Made by a program: the position numbers and the translations under genes
NCBI GenBank assembly: GCA_026393075.1
Contig: JAPLAW010000028.1
Coordinates: 1-64,000 of the forward strand
Length of the DNA: 64,000 nucleotides
Source of the DNA: Actinomycetota bacterium
Lineage (GTDB): Bacteria > Actinomycetota > Actinomycetes > Nanopelagicales > Nanopelagicaceae
Reading direction: 5' to 3'
The notes under the pieces: generated by a model
The model's input: the letters and a program-made list of their open reading frames with translations, nothing else
Told to the model about the DNA's origin: nothing
Database searches by the model: none
In this document: one piece after another, positions 18,492-29,182 of the stretch
Layout: each line of letters begins with the position of its first letter
Position numbering within the stretch: position 1 is the first letter of the stretch

Positions 18492-18664
18492 CGATCAGAC
18501 TCGATATCTATAGTTGGGTCAATCCCCTGATCTTGCGCATTCCAGTCCGAAAGTTTATGAGGCTTACGTTCGTATCTGGTAGATAACTTGAGTGAGCGAC
18601 TTAATATCAATGTAAGTGCAACCACGACAACTACTGAGATTAAAACTTCAACGGCGCGGTTCAT
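18488..18664 (-). CDS. Small single-pass membrane protein in the trp operon (58 aa)
   Basis: This ORF was read directly from the sequence. It begins with an ATG that overlaps the trpE stop (ATGA) and ends with a TGA that overlaps the trpC start (ATGA), so it is coupled on both sides. It has one hydrophobic helix (about residues 6-24, VLISVVVVALTLILS) and a polar tail ending [20 protein letters not shown]. Tight coupling on both sides argues that it is real. Small proteins with a W-D/N-A-x-x-x-G-x-DPT tail occur beside actinobacterial trp genes, from memory. Its function is unknown. Confidence 0.8.
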   Translation of the reverse strand: MNRAVEVLISVVVVVALTLILSRSLKLSTRYERKPHKLSDWNAQDQGIDPTIDIESDR

Positions 18665-20145
18665 TTGTTAACCAACTCATTAGCAGCACTAATTGCACCT
18701 AATACTGCAGCTGCCTTGTTGTGGCACTCCTGATTTTCAGATTCGGCATCTGAATCAGCTACGACTCCAGCGCCTGCTTGAACAAAAGCTTTGCCATCTT
18801 TAATTAACGCAGTTCTGATCGCGATACAAGTATCAATATTTCCGGTGAAATCTATGTAGCCAATTGCGCCGCCATAAAGCCCACGTCTAGTTGGTTCTAA
18901 CTCTTCGATAATTTCCATTGCCCGCGGTTTAGGAGCTCCAGATAACGTACCGGCTGGGAAAGTCGCAAAGAGGGCATCAACTGGCAATGCATCGCTTGCC
19001 AGCTTTCCTGTTACGGTAGAAACAATATGCATTACATGTGAATAACGTTCGATATGCATGAAATCGACAACTTCAACACTTCCGGCAGAACAGATCCGGC
19101 CTAAGTCATTACGCCCAAGATCGACCAACATTAAATGTTCGGCTCGCTCTTTGGGATCTGCTAACAATTCAGTTGCCAGACGAGCATCTTCTTCGGGTGA
19201 ATCAGAACGCTTACGAGTGCCCGCAATCGGATGAACCATTACTTCGCCATCGGTGACCTTGACTAGAGCTTCAGGACTTGAACCCACCACTGAAACACCA
19301 TCGGCGAAATGGAATAAATACATATAAGGACTTGGGTTATGCAAGCGCAGCATGCGGTAGACATCGATTGGTTCGGCTTTGCATTCAATCTCAAAACGCT
19401 GTGAAAGCACTACTTGAAATGCTTCACCTGCCAAAATTTCTTCTTTGATCGCGGCAACTTTAGCTAGAAACTCTGGGGTTGAAATATTCGAAGCTATTGC
19501 ACTACTTGCTGGCTTACTTAATTCTGAAAGATATCCAGGAAGTGGCGACGCTAAGTCTTTTGCCATTTGATCTAAGCGGGCTACTGCTGCGTGATAAGCC
19601 TCATCAACTCGCTCATCGCTACCATCCCAGTTGATCGCATTTGCAATCAAAGTAATCGTGCCATCGCTGTGATCAAGCACTGCAAGATCTGTAGTTAACA
19701 TAAAAGCTAATTCCGGGATTTGTAAATCATCGATCGCTAAGTTGGGGAGTTTCTCTAATCTGCGCACGCTGTCATAACCAAGGTAGCCAACTAAACCGCC
19801 AGTTAGTGGCGGAAGCCCAGCAATTTTTGGTGACTTCAAATGATTAGCACTTAGTCGAAGCGCTGCCAATGGATCGATACCACTTGGCGCACCAGCAGGT
19901 GGCTTACCTAACCAAGTTGCCAAACCATTTTCGGCCGTCAAGGTTGCTTCGCAATTTACGCCGATGAATGAATAACGTGACCAAGCGCCACCATGTTCGG
20001 CAGATTCCAAAAGAAAAGTAGCTGGTCGGTTAGCACCTAGTTTGCGATATACCGCAAGTGGTGTTTCACCATCGGCTAATAACTTACGCGAAACCGGAAC
20101 TACATTGAAGTTACGTGCGTACTCGCGAAATTCAGCTAGCTGCAT
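18661..20145 (-). CDS. trpE: Anthranilate synthase component I
   Basis: This 494-aa chorismate-utilising enzyme makes anthranilate. The feedback-inhibition motif LLES is at residues 45-48. The chorismate-binding core includes GEAFQVVLSQRFE, IAGTRKRSDSPEEDARL, LVDLGRNDLGR and the C-terminal GAGVVADSDAESENQEC. The glutaminase TrpG is not adjacent and is presumably elsewhere. It starts 5 bp after hisI, which leaves no room for a classical trp leader-peptide attenuator at this position. Confidence 0.96.
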   Translation of the reverse strand: MQLAEFREYARNFNVVPVSRKLLADGETPLAVYRKLGANRPATFLLESAEHGGAWSRYSFIGVNCEATLTAENGLATWLGKPPAGAPSGIDPLAALRLSANHLKSPKIAGLPPLTGGLVGYLGYDSVRRLEKLPNLAIDDLQIPELAFMLTTDLAVLDHSDGTITLIANAINWDGSDERVDEAYHAAVARLDQMAKDLASPLPGYLSELSKPASSAIASNISTPEFLAKVAAIKEEILAGEAFQVVLSQRFEIECKAEPIDVYRMLRLHNPSPYMYLFHFADGVSVVGSSPEALVKVTDGEVMVHPIAGTRKRSDSPEEDARLATELLADPKERAEHLMLVDLGRNDLGRICSAGSVEVVDFMHIERYSHVMHIVSTVTGKLASDALPVDALFATFPAGTLSGAPKPRAMEIIEELEPTRRGLYGGAIGYIDFTGNIDTCIAIRTALIKDGKAFVQAGAGVVADSDAESENQECHNKAAAVLGAISAANELVNK

Positions 20146-20150
20146 CGTGA

Positions 20151-20495
20151 CTACTCGCCGATCAATTCATTGTGAAAACAGGTGCGATCGCCGGTATGAC
20201 AGGCAGCGCCAACTTGTTCTACTTTGATTAAAATTGCATCGCTATCGCAATCTAGCGAAACTGAAATCACTTTCTGCGTGTGGCCTGAAGTAGCACCCTT
20301 GACCCAAAGTTTATTACGCGAACGTGACCAGTAAGTAGCTGCTTTAGTCGTTAACGTTTGGGTCAAAGCTTCGTGATTCATATATGCCAGCATCAAAACT
20401 TCACCGGTTTCGGCATCTTGGGCAATCGCTGGAATCAAAGCGCTGGGATCACTGAGCCGAGCCATTAACTCAGCCGGAAACTCGATTGCGCTCAT
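20151..20495 (-). CDS. hisI: Phosphoribosyl-AMP cyclohydrolase
   Basis: This 114-aa enzyme opens the purine ring in histidine synthesis. The motif [20 protein letters not shown] and the metal-binding DCDSDAI and [10 protein letters not shown] segments are present. It is not fused to HisE, which is not in this window. It links the his genes to trpE in one run. Confidence 0.96.
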   Translation of the reverse strand: MSAIEFPAELMARLSDPSALIPAIAQDAETGEVLMLAYMNHEALTQTLTTKAATYWSRSRNKLWVKGATSGHTQKVISVSLDCDSDAILIKVEQVGAACHTGDRTCFHNELIGE

Positions 20496-20509
20496 TAGGC
20501 AATTCTGCC

Positions 20510-21283
20510 CTACGTAAGTGCGCTGGTGCGAACCGAATAGCCTTGCTGGCTCAAATAGCGCTTAACATCACCGATGCGGTGAATGCCAAAGTGAAAAACA
20601 CTCGCTGCCAATAACGCATCAGCGCCGGCATCAAGGGCTGCAGCGAAATCAGATAACGCCCCTGCCCCACCACTTGCAATCAATGGCACATTTGCAACTT
20701 GGCGGACAGCTTTAATCATGCCAATGTCATATCCAGCTCGAGTGCCATCGGCATCCATTGAGTTTAAAAGAATTTCACCGACGCCAAGTGCGCAAGCTTT
20801 TTCTACCCAAGCTAAAGCATCAAGGCCAGCGCTCTCGCGGCCACCATGTGTAGTTACTTCAAAACCAGAGGGGGTATTTGCGCGACGAGCATCAACGGAT
20901 AAAACCAATACTTGTGAGCCAAACCGATCAACAATTTCAGAGATTAATTCGGGCCGAGTGATCGCAGCAGTATTTATCGAAATCTTGTCAGCGCCTGCTC
21001 GTAGCAAATTATTTACATCAGCCACACTTCGAATACCACCACCAACAGTAAGTGGAATAAAGACTTGTTCAGCAGTGCGAGCAACCACATCAAGAGTTGT
21101 TGAACGGTTCATGTTACTCGCTGAAATATCCAAGAAAGTTAATTCGTCAACGCCCTCTAAGTTATAAACTTTCGCCATCTCAACCGGATCGCCGGCATCT
21201 ACTAAATCGGTGAAGTTCACGCCCTTTACAACTCGACCTTCGGTTACATCAAGGCAAGCAATAACTCGACTAGCTAGCGTCAT
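20510..21283 (-). CDS. hisF: Imidazole glycerol phosphate synthase cyclase subunit
   Basis: This 257-aa (beta-alpha)8 barrel uses ammonia from HisH to close the imidazole ring. The catalytic aspartates lie in [14 protein letters not shown] and LSVDARRA. The phosphate-binding loops VGGGIRSV and ASGGAGAL are present. It lies 3 bp after hisA. Confidence 0.97.
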   Translation of the reverse strand: MTLASRVIACLDVTEGRVVKGVNFTDLVDAGDPVEMAKVYNLEGVDELTFLDISASNMNRSTTLDVVARTAEQVFIPLTVGGGIRSVADVNNLLRAGADKISINTAAITRPELISEIVDRFGSQVLVLSVDARRANTPSGFEVTTHGGRESAGLDALAWVEKACALGVGEILLNSMDADGTRAGYDIGMIKAVRQVANVPLIASGGAGALSDFAAALDAGADALLAASVFHFGIHRIGDVKRYLSQQGYSVRTSALT

Positions 21284-21286
21284 TTC

Positions 21287-22018
21287 TTAAAACTTTCCAT
21301 TTGCAATGGCCAAGGCTTCGGGCAGTGTGAAAGCTCCGGCGTAGAGAGCTTTGCCGACGATGGAACCTTCGATGCCGATCTCGACTAACTCTGCAATTGC
21401 GGCGATATCGGCCAAGGATGAAACGCCACCACTTGCGACTACCGGCGCTTTGGTCACAGCGCAAACTGATTTCAATAACTCCAGATTTGGCCCAGTTAAC
21501 GTGCCATCTTTTGCCACATCGGTAACGATGTAACGAGAGCAACCATCACGATCAAGTCGCTCAATAGTTTCGAATAGCTCGCCGCCCTCTTTAGTCCAGC
21601 CGCGAGCTGCCAGAGTTGTGCCCCGCACATCGAGACCAACTGCGATGCGGTCGCCATATTGTTTAATTACTTTAGCTGTCCACTCGGGATCTTCAAGAGC
21701 GGCAGTTCCTAAATTAACTCGAGTGCAGCCAGTTGCTAAAGCACGTTTAAGCGATTCATCATCACGGATGCCGCCAGAAAGTTCGACCTTAATATCTAAA
21801 GCTGCAACTACTTCGGCCAATAACGTGGCATTACTTCCTCGACCAAAGGCGGCATCAAGGTCAACCAAGTGCAGCCATTCGGCGCCAGCGGCTTGAAACT
21901 CCAGCGCAACTTCAAGTGGTGCGCCATAAATACTTTCTTTATCAAGTGCGCCTTGAACTAAGCGAACTGCGCGACCATCTTTAACATCGACGGCAGGTAG
22001 AAGTTCTAGTTTTTTCAC
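21287..22018 (-). CDS. priA: HisA of the PriA type (ProFAR isomerase, probably also TrpF)
   Basis: This 243-aa barrel isomerase matches the actinobacterial PriA subfamily, which acts on both ProFAR (histidine) and phosphoribosyl-anthranilate (tryptophan). Residues D11 and D171 fit the catalytic acids, and the flexible loop carries R139-G-W141, equivalent by a constant offset of four to the R143/W145 loop and D175 of Mycobacterium PriA. No trpF is found in the trp block, which supports a dual role. The proof of dual function is not in the sequence. The gene overlaps hisH by 4 bp. Confidence 0.9.
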   Translation of the reverse strand: MKKLELLPAVDVKDGRAVRLVQGALDKESIYGAPLEVALEFQAAGAEWLHLVDLDAAFGRGSNATLLAEVVAALDIKVELSGGIRDDESLKRALATGCTRVNLGTAALEDPEWTAKVIKQYGDRIAVGLDVRGTTLAARGWTKEGGELFETIERLDRDGCSRYIVTDVAKDGTLTGPNLELLKSVCAVTKAPVVASGGVSSLADIAAIAELVEIGIEGSIVGKALYAGAFTLPEALAIANGKF

Positions 22019-22617
22019 AGGCTCTTACTCCAGTTCGAGATCAATTTAAGTCCGGCGGTGCCAGATTTTTCCGGATGAAACTGGGTAGCCGTTAGTGCCC
22101 CATCTTCAACTGCGGCTAAGAATGGTTCACCGTACTCAGACCAAGCTTGATATTGCCCGACCGGCGCGGTTGCTGCATATGAATGCACAAAGTAAAAACT
22201 TTCATTTTCCACCCCGGCAAAAATTGTTGAGCCCGGAGTTGTTGAAACGGTATTCCACCCCATGTGCGGCAAGATCGGGGCGTTTAATTTTTTAACCATA
22301 CCTGACCAAATGCCAACACCTTGGTGAGCACCATTTTCAGCGTGCTCTAACCCGCTCTCAAAAAGAATTTGCATCCCGATGCAGATGCCTAAAGTTGGGC
22401 GACCAAGTGCAACACGTTCACGTGCAATCTCATCACCCGCCACACTTTTAAGTCCGCTCATGCAAGCAGCAAATGCGCCAACCCCAGGAATCACCAAACC
22501 AGTTGCTTCGAGGGCAATTTTGCGATCAGCAGTTACAACTACATCGTGACCAGACGTCGCAAATGCACGTTCTGCTGAACGTAGATTTCCGGAGCCGTAA
22601 TCAAGAATTGCAATCAA
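22015..22617 (-). CDS. hisH: Imidazole glycerol phosphate synthase glutaminase subunit
   Basis: This class I glutamine amidotransferase supplies ammonia to HisF. The nucleophile is in [14 protein letters not shown] and the oxyanion region PGVGAF is present. The C-terminal His/Glu dyad is in QFHPEKSG. I choose a TTG start at 22617 (protein begins with [10 protein letters not shown]), giving about 200 aa. The open frame runs 51 bp further upstream, but that extension lies inside hisB and has no family match. A TAGG motif sits six bases before the TTG. Confidence 0.92.
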   Translation of the reverse strand: MIAILDYGSGNLRSAERAFATSGHDVVVTADRKIALEATGLVIPGVGAFAACMSGLKSVAGDEIARERVALGRPTLGICIGMQILFESGLEHAENGAHQGVGIWSGMVKKLNAPILPHMGWNTVSTTPGSTIFAGVENESFYFVHSYAATAPVGQYQAWSEYGEPFLAAVEDGALTATQFHPEKSGTAGLKLISNWSKSL

Positions 22618-22624
22618 TGATGAC

Positions 22625-23209
22625 CTACAACGAACCCTTGGTTGATGGAATTCCAGAGACGCGACCATCTAGTGAGACCGCATCACGCAATGCACGTGCT
22701 ACGGCTTTGAATTGTGCTTCGAAAACGTGGTGCGCATTGCGCCCTTCGAGAACGCGGATATGAAGTGCGATGTGCGCCTCAGCCACAATTGATTCCCAAA
22801 TATGTTTTCCAAGAGTGGTATCAAAAGTTCCGATTAACTCAACGATCTCTGGTTGACGGTGTACTAAATATGGTCGCCCCGAGAGATCAACTGCTGCTTG
22901 AACTAATACTTCATCAAGTGGAACCATCGCATCACCGAATCGGCGGATACCAGCTTTATCGCCGAGTGCTTCACGCAGCGCTTGACCGAAAGCAAGAGAA
23001 GTATCTTCAACTGTGTGGTGTGAATCAACATCGACATCGCCAGTGGTCTTGACTGTTAAATTAAAGCCAGAGTGCTTGCCCAGTTGCGAGAGCATATGAT
23101 CAAAAAATGGCACACCAGTGTCAACATTGATTGAGCCATCGCCATCTAAATTTAATTCGACGAGGACATGAGATTCCTTAGTCTTTCGTTCGACGCGGGC
23201 AGTTCTCAT
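22625..23209 (-). CDS. hisB: Imidazoleglycerol-phosphate dehydratase
   Basis: This 194-aa enzyme is the monofunctional dehydratase without the HisN phosphatase domain. The manganese motifs [33 protein letters not shown] and the C-terminal [14 protein letters not shown] are present. It abuts hisC and is followed by hisH. The length is standard. Confidence 0.97.
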   Translation of the reverse strand: MRTARVERKTKESHVLVELNLDGDGSINVDTGVPFFDHMLSQLGKHSGFNLTVKTTGDVDVDSHHTVEDTSLAFGQALREALGDKAGIRRFGDAMVPLDEVLVQAAVDLSGRPYLVHRQPEIVELIGTFDTTLGKHIWESIVAEAHIALHIRVLEGRNAHHVFEAQFKAVARALRDAVSLDGRVSGIPSTKGSL

Positions 23210-24322
23210 TCACTTATCTCCTTCTGCTAGTACTTCGGTGAGGGCCGATAGAAATGCTTGATTTTCGGCGGCAGTGCCAATGGTGACGCGAAGTTGACCC
23301 AATAATCCCACATCTCGAATCAAGATGCCGCGATCTAGTAATTTGCGCCAGAGCTGATCTGCAGGTTGGGTAAAGCCGCTAAATAGCAAGAAATTAGCCG
23401 CACTCGGCGTGATATTTAAACCTAACTTGGTTAACCCAGCCTGCACGATCTCGCGCTGGGCGATCAAAGTATCAACGCCAGCTAAGAGTTCATCTGCAAA
23501 AGAGAGTGCAACTTCAGCAACTGCTTGGGTGATTGCACTTAAGTGATACGGCAAGCGGACCAGTTGTAGCGCATCGATTATGGCGGGGTCTGCAATCAAA
23601 TAACCTAATCGAGCACCAGCAAAAGCGAAGGCTTTACTCATGGTGCGAATAACAATCACATTTGGATATTGCGCAATTAACGTAACTGCCGATATCTCAC
23701 TTGAGAACTCGGCATATGCCTCATCTACTACTAGCAAGCCACCAATTGAAGCAGTGGCCTTTGCCAGTTCGACGATCTCAGAAATTTTGACTACTGAACC
23801 AGTTGGATTATTTGGCGTAGTAATGAAAGTAAGAGTTGGCTTGCCAGTTAGGACTTGCTGGGCAGCAACGTCAACATCGAGGGAATGATCATCGCGGCGC
23901 TTTCCATCTAACCAATTAACTGAAGTTACTATGGCAATCAATGGGTGCATTGAGTAGGAAGGCGTGAAACCAAGGGCACTTTCGCGACCAAATGCCAGAA
24001 AGATAGATTGGATAATTTCGTTACTGCCATTTGCGGCCCAAAGATTAGAAACTTCAAAAGAAACGCCAGTCTGCGCCGTTATGTACTTAGCTAACTCGGC
24101 GCGCAATGCAATTGCATCACGATCTGGATACCTATTAAGAGTCGCGCTAACTTCGCCTACGCGTTTAGTAATTGCAGCAACAAGGGCCGCAGATGGTGCG
24201 AAAGGATTTTCATTGGTATTTAGTTGAGCACTTGCCGCAACTTGTGGCGCTCCATATGGCGACAATGGCTTAAGTGGCTCGCGCAGCGGCAGCCAAGTTG
24301 GCCAATTATTTGAATTACTCAT
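23210..24322 (-). CDS. hisC: Histidinol-phosphate aminotransferase
   Basis: This 370-aa fold type I PLP aminotransferase has the NENPFAPS N-terminal motif, the TPNNPTGS segment, and the PLP lysine in [15 protein letters not shown]. It starts with an ATGA overlap with hisD and abuts hisB. Some HisC family members have wider substrate range; its place in the his block makes histidine synthesis the likely role. Confidence 0.95.
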   Translation of the reverse strand: MSNSNNWPTWLPLREPLKPLSPYGAPQVAASAQLNTNENPFAPSAALVAAITKRVGEVSATLNRYPDRDAIALRAELAKYITAQTGVSFEVSNLWAANGSNEIIQSIFLAFGRESALGFTPSYSMHPLIAIVTSVNWLDGKRRDDHSLDVDVAAQQVLTGKPTLTFITTPNNPTGSVVKISEIVELAKATASIGGLLVVDEAYAEFSSEISAVTLIAQYPNVIVIRTMSKAFAFAGARLGYLIADPAIIDALQLVRLPYHLSAITQAVAEVALSFADELLAGVDTLIAQREIVQAGLTKLGLNITPSAANFLLFSGFTQPADQLWRKLLDRGILIRDVGLLGQLRVTIGTAAENQAFLSALTEVLAEGDK

Positions 24323-25626
24323 GGCTGTTCCAGACGAGCAGTCATCGCTTCACCATGTGCAGGTAAATCTTCAGAATTAGCCAAGGTCACAACGGTAGGA
24401 ACCAGATCAAGGAATGACTCTTGGTTGTAGGAAACAAAGTGCAAGCCACGTAAGAATGTTTGCACTGATAAACCGCTGGAATGACAGGCGCAACCGCCAG
24501 TTGGCAGAACATGGTTAGAGCCAGCTGCGTAGTCGCCTAATGAAACTGGCGTGAATCGACCGATGAAAACTGCGCCGGCATTGCGAATTTGTTCTGCATC
24601 GCTGGCTGCATTCTTAGTTTGAATCTCTAAGTGTTCGGCGGCATATGCATTAACAACATCTAGGCCTTGCGCAATTGAATCAACTAAAACAATTGCGGAC
24701 TGGATACCCGAGAGCGCTGTGGTAATTCGATCACTATGTTTAGTTGCCGCAACACGATTCTTTAGTTCGACTTGAACCGCAGTTGCTAGCTCAATCGAAG
24801 TTGTAACTAGCACTGCAGCTGCAATTGGATCATGTTCAGCCTGGCTAATTAGATCTGCTGCAACATCACTGGCGAATGCACTTTCATCGGCCAAAATTGC
24901 AATTTCAGTTGGGCCAGCTTCAGAGTCGATGCCAATCACGCCGCGAAGTGCTCGCTTAGCGGCAGCAACATAAATATTTCCTGGGCCAGTTACTAAATCA
25001 CACTTTTCACAGAAACCATCTATTCCATAAGCAAATAGCGCAACCGCCTGGGCTCCCCCAACTGCATAAACTTCAGTGATGCCAAGCAATGCGCAAGTTG
25101 CCAAGATAGTTGGGTGCGGAAGTCCGCCAAATTCTTTTTGTGGCGGCGATGCAACGGCAATACTCGTAACTTTTGCAATTTGCGCTGGAACTACATTCAT
25201 CATGACGCTACTTGGATAAACCGCACGACCGCCTGGAACATATAGCCCAACGCGATCTACTGGTATCCATTTCTCAGTTACGGTGCCGCCGTCAACTACT
25301 TGCACAGTCTTGACGCTACGTACTTGATCCTCGTGAACTTTGCGGATTCGCGAAATTGAAAGCTCGAGCGCCGTGCGAATTGCTGGATCTAATTCGGCAC
25401 GAGCTTGGTCAAGTGCTGTCTGCGGAACTCTAATTTGTGCTGGCTTTACGCCATCGAATTCTTGCGCCAACTCACGCAGGGTTTCTTCAGAGCCATTTTT
25501 AACTCGCTCCAGAATTGGTGCAATCGCAACCATGGCAGTCTCAACATCTAATCGAGCGCGCGGAATTTCGCGGTTAATTTCCGCTTTGCTTAATTTGCGA
25601 CCACGCAGATCGAGGGTTCGAATCAC
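24319..25626 (-). CDS. hisD: Histidinol dehydrogenase
   Basis: This 435-aa zinc enzyme performs the last two oxidations of histidine synthesis. The signature [11 protein letters not shown], the segment [14 protein letters not shown] and the C-terminal [10 protein letters not shown]-like region ([10 protein letters not shown] here) are visible. It is the first his gene, 22 bp after dnaE. A promoter could lie inside dnaE, but none was identified. Confidence 0.96.
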   Translation of the reverse strand: MIRTLDLRGRKLSKAEINREIPRARLDVETAMVAIAPILERVKNGSEETLRELAQEFDGVKPAQIRVPQTALDQARAELDPAIRTALELSISRIRKVHEDQVRSVKTVQVVDGGTVTEKWIPVDRVGLYVPGGRAVYPSSVMMNVVPAQIAKVTSIAVASPPQKEFGGLPHPTILATCALLGITEVYAVGGAQAVALFAYGIDGFCEKCDLVTGPGNIYVAAAKRALRGVIGIDSEAGPTEIAILADESAFASDVAADLISQAEHDPIAAAVLVTTSIELATAVQVELKNRVAATKHSDRITTALSGIQSAIVLVDSIAQGLDVVNAYAAEHLEIQTKNAASDAEQIRNAGAVFIGRFTPVSLGDYAAGSNHVLPTGGCACHSSGLSVQTFLRGLHFVSYNQESFLDLVPTVVTLANSEDLPAHGEAMTARLEQP

Positions 25627-25648
25627 ACCCCTATTCTACTTATAAGAG

Positions 25649-28600
25649 CTACACGTTCTGCAGACAATTAACCCCGAGGATCGCTTTGAGGTCAGCACTC
25701 AGACTTGGCGACGAGGTGACCTTAAATTCCAGTTTCATCACTGTGTTACCGCTGGGTTCTTCTAATTGCAGATGGACTTCGCGCTTTCCAGGATGAGTGC
25801 GCAAGATCTCTTTTAAGCGATCGACAATTGGTGGCGTGCATTGGGCCACTGGCATCGAAATTACTAATGGGCCAGCTGGTCCTTGCGTAATGTCAGGAAA
25901 AGTTACTTCGAGGGCAGTGAAACGAAGTTTATCTTCGCGGCGATCTACCCGACCGCGAATAAGTGCTACTCGATCTGTCGTTAAGGTCAGTGCGTATTGA
26001 TTGTAAGTATTGGAAAAGAATAAAACTTCAAGAGCACCTTCGAGGTCTTCGATATTTACCACTGCCCAGTTCGAACCAGTTTTAGTAATTTTGCGAGTAA
26101 TTCCAGTGATTAAGCCACCGATGGTCACAATCTGTTCGTGATCTCCACCTTCATCGATTAACTCAGAAATTGATTTCGAAACGCTGGCTCGCAGAATATG
26201 TTCCACACCAAGAAGTGGATGATCAGAAACATAGAGTCCTAACATCTCGCGCTCATAACTCAAGAGCAACGCTTTCTCCCATTCACCAGTTGGCACTTCT
26301 ACTTCCATGGTTGCAACTGCAGTTGTGCTATCACCACCGAAAAGATCGAATTGACCAATCGCTTCTGCGCGCTTACTTTCAATTACTGAATCAATTGCTT
26401 CCAGATGAATACTCATTAGACCTTTACGGGATTCGCCCAGTGAGTCAAAAGCACCAGCTTTAATTAAGGATTCAATAGTCTTCTTATTGCAGACTTGAGC
26501 ATCTACTTTGGCCAAGAAATCACCGAATGAAGTGAAGCGACCTTTAGCTTCACGCGCTGCCTTAATGGAAGCAACCACACCTTCACCAACGTTACGAATA
26601 GCAGCTAGACCGAAACGGATATCGATTCCGCGTGGGGTGTATTCAGCATCTGATTCATTAACATCTGGTGGAAGAACTTTGCTGCCCATACGGCGGCATT
26701 CGGATAAATAGAGTGCCGATTTATCTTTGTCATCGCGCACACTTGTTAGAAGTGCTGCCATGTATTCGGCTGGGAAATTGGCCTTTAGATACCCCGTCCA
26801 ATACGAGACCATTCCATAGCCCGCACTGTGTGCTCGGTTGAATGCGTAATCTGAGAACGGAATTAGCACATCCCAAAGACGCTTAATTGCCGGAGCTGAG
26901 AAGCCATTTCCACGCATGCCGCTTTCGAAGTGAACATACTCTTTATCTAGAACATCACGGTTCTTCTTACCCATTGCCTTACGCAAAAGATCTGCGCGCC
27001 CAAGTGAGAACCCGGCCACTTTCTGGGCAATCGCCATAACCTGTTCTTGATAAACAATAAGCCCGTAGGTATCACCCAGAATCTCTTCGAGTGGTTTTTC
27101 GAGTTCAGCATGAATTGGCTCAACTGATTTACGTTTATTTTTTCGGTCGGCGTAGTTGTTATGCGCGTTTTCACCCATTGGACCTGGGCGGTATAGCGCA
27201 ATTACCGCTGAAATATCGGCAAATGAATCTGGCGCCAAACTCTTAAGTAGTGCGCGCATTGGCCCGCCGTCGAGTTGGAACACACCCAGGGTGTCGCCAC
27301 GGGCAAGTAATTCGTAAGTTTTCTTATCATCAAGTTTGAGAGTCTCAAGCACAACTACTTCATCGCGGTTAGCTTTGATATTTAGCAAGCAATCATCAAG
27401 AACAGAGAGGTTTCGTAGTCCTAAGAAGTCCATCTTTAATAAACCAGTAGCTTCACAAGCACCCATATCGAATTTGGTAATAATCGCGCCATCAGCTTCG
27501 CGGCGATGAATTGGAATTACATCAAGTAACGGTTGAGCAGAGAGAATCACACCAGCTGCATGAACTCCCCACTGTCGCTTAAGACCTTCGAGACCACGAG
27601 CAGTATCTACGACTACTTTGCTATCAGGGTCAGTTTCATAAAGTTGGCGGAATTCATTTGCTTCGCCATAACGATCATCTTGCGGGTTAAATACACCGCC
27701 TAATGAAATATCTTTACCCATTACAGCTGGTGGCAAAGCTTTAGTTAACCGTTCCCCGATTGCGTATGGATAACCAAGAACTCGGGTTGAATCTTTAATT
27801 GCTTGCTTTGATTTAATTGTGCCGTAAGTAATGATCTGGGCAACGCGATCTTCGCCGTATTTAGTTGTGGCATAACGAATCATCTCGCTGCGACGACGTT
27901 CATCGAAGTCCAGATCGATATCAGGCATCGAGATACGTTCTGGATTTAGGAATCGCTCAAACAACAGCCCATGTTCAATTGGATCAAGTCCGGTAATTCC
28001 TAAGGCATATGCAACTAATGAACCAGCCGCCGAACCGCGACCAGGGCCAACTCGAATCCCTTGGCTTTGTGCGTGTGAAACTAAGTCGGCAACTACCAAA
28101 AAATAGCCCGGAAAACCCATTTTGTTCATTACTTCAAGTTCATAATTTAAACGCTCGGAATATGCCACAGGAACTTCGCCATTTAGCCGGCGCGATAAAC
28201 CTGCTTGTGATTCCTTAACCAACCAAGTTACTTCAGTTTCGCCAGCCGGAACTGGGAACACTGGCATCAAATTTTCATTCTCGCGTAATTTCACATCACA
28301 TCGTGAGGCAATAAGTAAGGTGTTATCACAGGCTTCGGGCAACTCCTTAAAGAGTTCGCGCATCTCAGCTGGTGTCTTTAAATAAAATTCATCGTTATCG
28401 AATTTAAAGCGTTTTGGATCAGCCAGCGTTGAACCTGATTGCACGCAGAGCAGCGCTTCGTGCGATTTGGCATCGGCTTTGGCCGTGTAGTGCAGATCAT
28501 TAGTTGCTAATAGCGGCAACTTTAAATCTTTTGCTAACTTCATAAGATCGGCTTTAACTCGAGTTTCAATATCGATGCCATGATCCATTAATTCGAGGAA

Positions 28601-29149
28601 GAAATTATTGGCACCAAATATGTCGCGGTAATCACTTGCAGCGCGTAGTGCCTCTTTATATGCACCCATGCGTAATCGGGTTTGAATCTCGCCGCCGGGA
28701 CAGCCAGTGGTTGCAATAATTCCTTCGGCGTACTTAGAAAGTAACTCACGATCCATGCGTGGCTTGTAGTAGAAACCCTCAAGGGAAGCCAACGAAGATA
28801 ACCGGAAAAGATTTGCTAGCCCTACATTGTTTTCGGCCAACATCGTCATGTGGGTATATGCGCCACCACCTGATACATCGTCTTCGCCACCATCGGCCCA
28901 CTTAACTCGACTCTTATTAAATCTAGATTCGGGTGCTACGTAAGCTTCAATACCAATGATTGGCTTTACGCCAGCTTTTGTTGCCTGCTTATAAAAATCA
29001 AAAGCACCGAAAACGTTTCCGTGATCGGTCATTGCAATCGCTGGCATTTCTTGCTGAGCTGCTGCTTGCACTAGTTCGCCAATGCGCGCCGCACCATCGA
29101 GCATCGAGTACTCGGTATGTACGTGTAAGTGAACGAATGAGTCAGACAT
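25649..29149 (-). CDS. dnaE: DNA polymerase III alpha subunit (replicative)
   Basis: This 1166-aa C-family polymerase starts with a PHP domain (HLHVHTEYSMLDGA). The active-site acids are in PDIDLDFDERRR and a second acidic segment in LLKMDFLGL. A sliding-clamp motif QFDLF lies near the C-terminal third, followed by an OB domain (VTIGGLITGI). Length and motifs fit the replicative DnaE1. A second alpha subunit of the mutagenic DnaE2 type lies at 53567-56812. The gene follows rluD by 33 bp. Confidence 0.96.
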   Translation of the reverse strand: MSDSFVHLHVHTEYSMLDGAARIGELVQAAAQQEMPAIAMTDHGNVFGAFDFYKQATKAGVKPIIGIEAYVAPESRFNKSRVKWADGGEDDVSGGGAYTHMTMLAENNVGLANLFRLSSLASLEGFYYKPRMDRELLSKYAEGIIATTGCPGGEIQTRLRMGAYKEALRAASDYRDIFGANNFFLELMDHGIDIETRVKADLMKLAKDLKLPLLATNDLHYTAKADAKSHEALLCVQSGSTLADPKRFKFDNDEFYLKTPAEMRELFKELPEACDNTLLIASRCDVKLRENENLMPVFPVPAGETEVTWLVKESQAGLSRRLNGEVPVAYSERLNYELEVMNKMGFPGYFLVVADLVSHAQSQGIRVGPGRGSAAGSLVAYALGITGLDPIEHGLLFERFLNPERISMPDIDLDFDERRRSEMIRYATTKYGEDRVAQIITYGTIKSKQAIKDSTRVLGYPYAIGERLTKALPPAVMGKDISLGGVFNPQDDRYGEANEFRQLYETDPDSKVVVDTARGLEGLKRQWGVHAAGVILSAQPLLDVIPIHRREADGAIITKFDMGACEATGLLKMDFLGLRNLSVLDDCLLNIKANRDEVVVLETLKLDDKKTYELLARGDTLGVFQLDGGPMRALLKSLAPDSFADISAVIALYRPGPMGENAHNNYADRKNKRKSVEPIHAELEKPLEEILGDTYGLIVYQEQVMAIAQKVAGFSLGRADLLRKAMGKKNRDVLDKEYVHFESGMRGNGFSAPAIKRLWDVLIPFSDYAFNRAHSAGYGMVSYWTGYLKANFPAEYMAALLTSVRDDKDKSALYLSECRRMGSKVLPPDVNESDAEYTPRGIDIRFGLAAIRNVGEGVVASIKAAREAKGRFTSFGDFLAKVDAQVCNKKTIESLIKAGAFDSLGESRKGLMSIHLEAIDSVIESKRAEAIGQFDLFGGDSTTAVATMEVEVPTGEWEKALLLSYEREMLGLYVSDHPLLGVEHILRASVSKSISELIDEGGDHEQIVTIGGLITGITRKITKTGSNWAVVNIEDLEGALEVLFFSNTYNQYALTLTTDRVALIRGRVDRREDKLRFTALEVTFPDITQGPAGPLVISMPVAQCTPPIVDRLKEILRTHPGKREVHLQLEEPSGNTVMKLEFKVTSSPSLSADLKAILGVNCLQNV

Positions 29150-29182
29150 TTAAATGGAGATCTTCTTTCCGGAAGCCGATAA

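Noticed and set aside
20146-20150. A trp leader-peptide attenuator before trpE
   Set aside because: Only 5 bp separate hisI from trpE, so no leader peptide or terminator is possible here.
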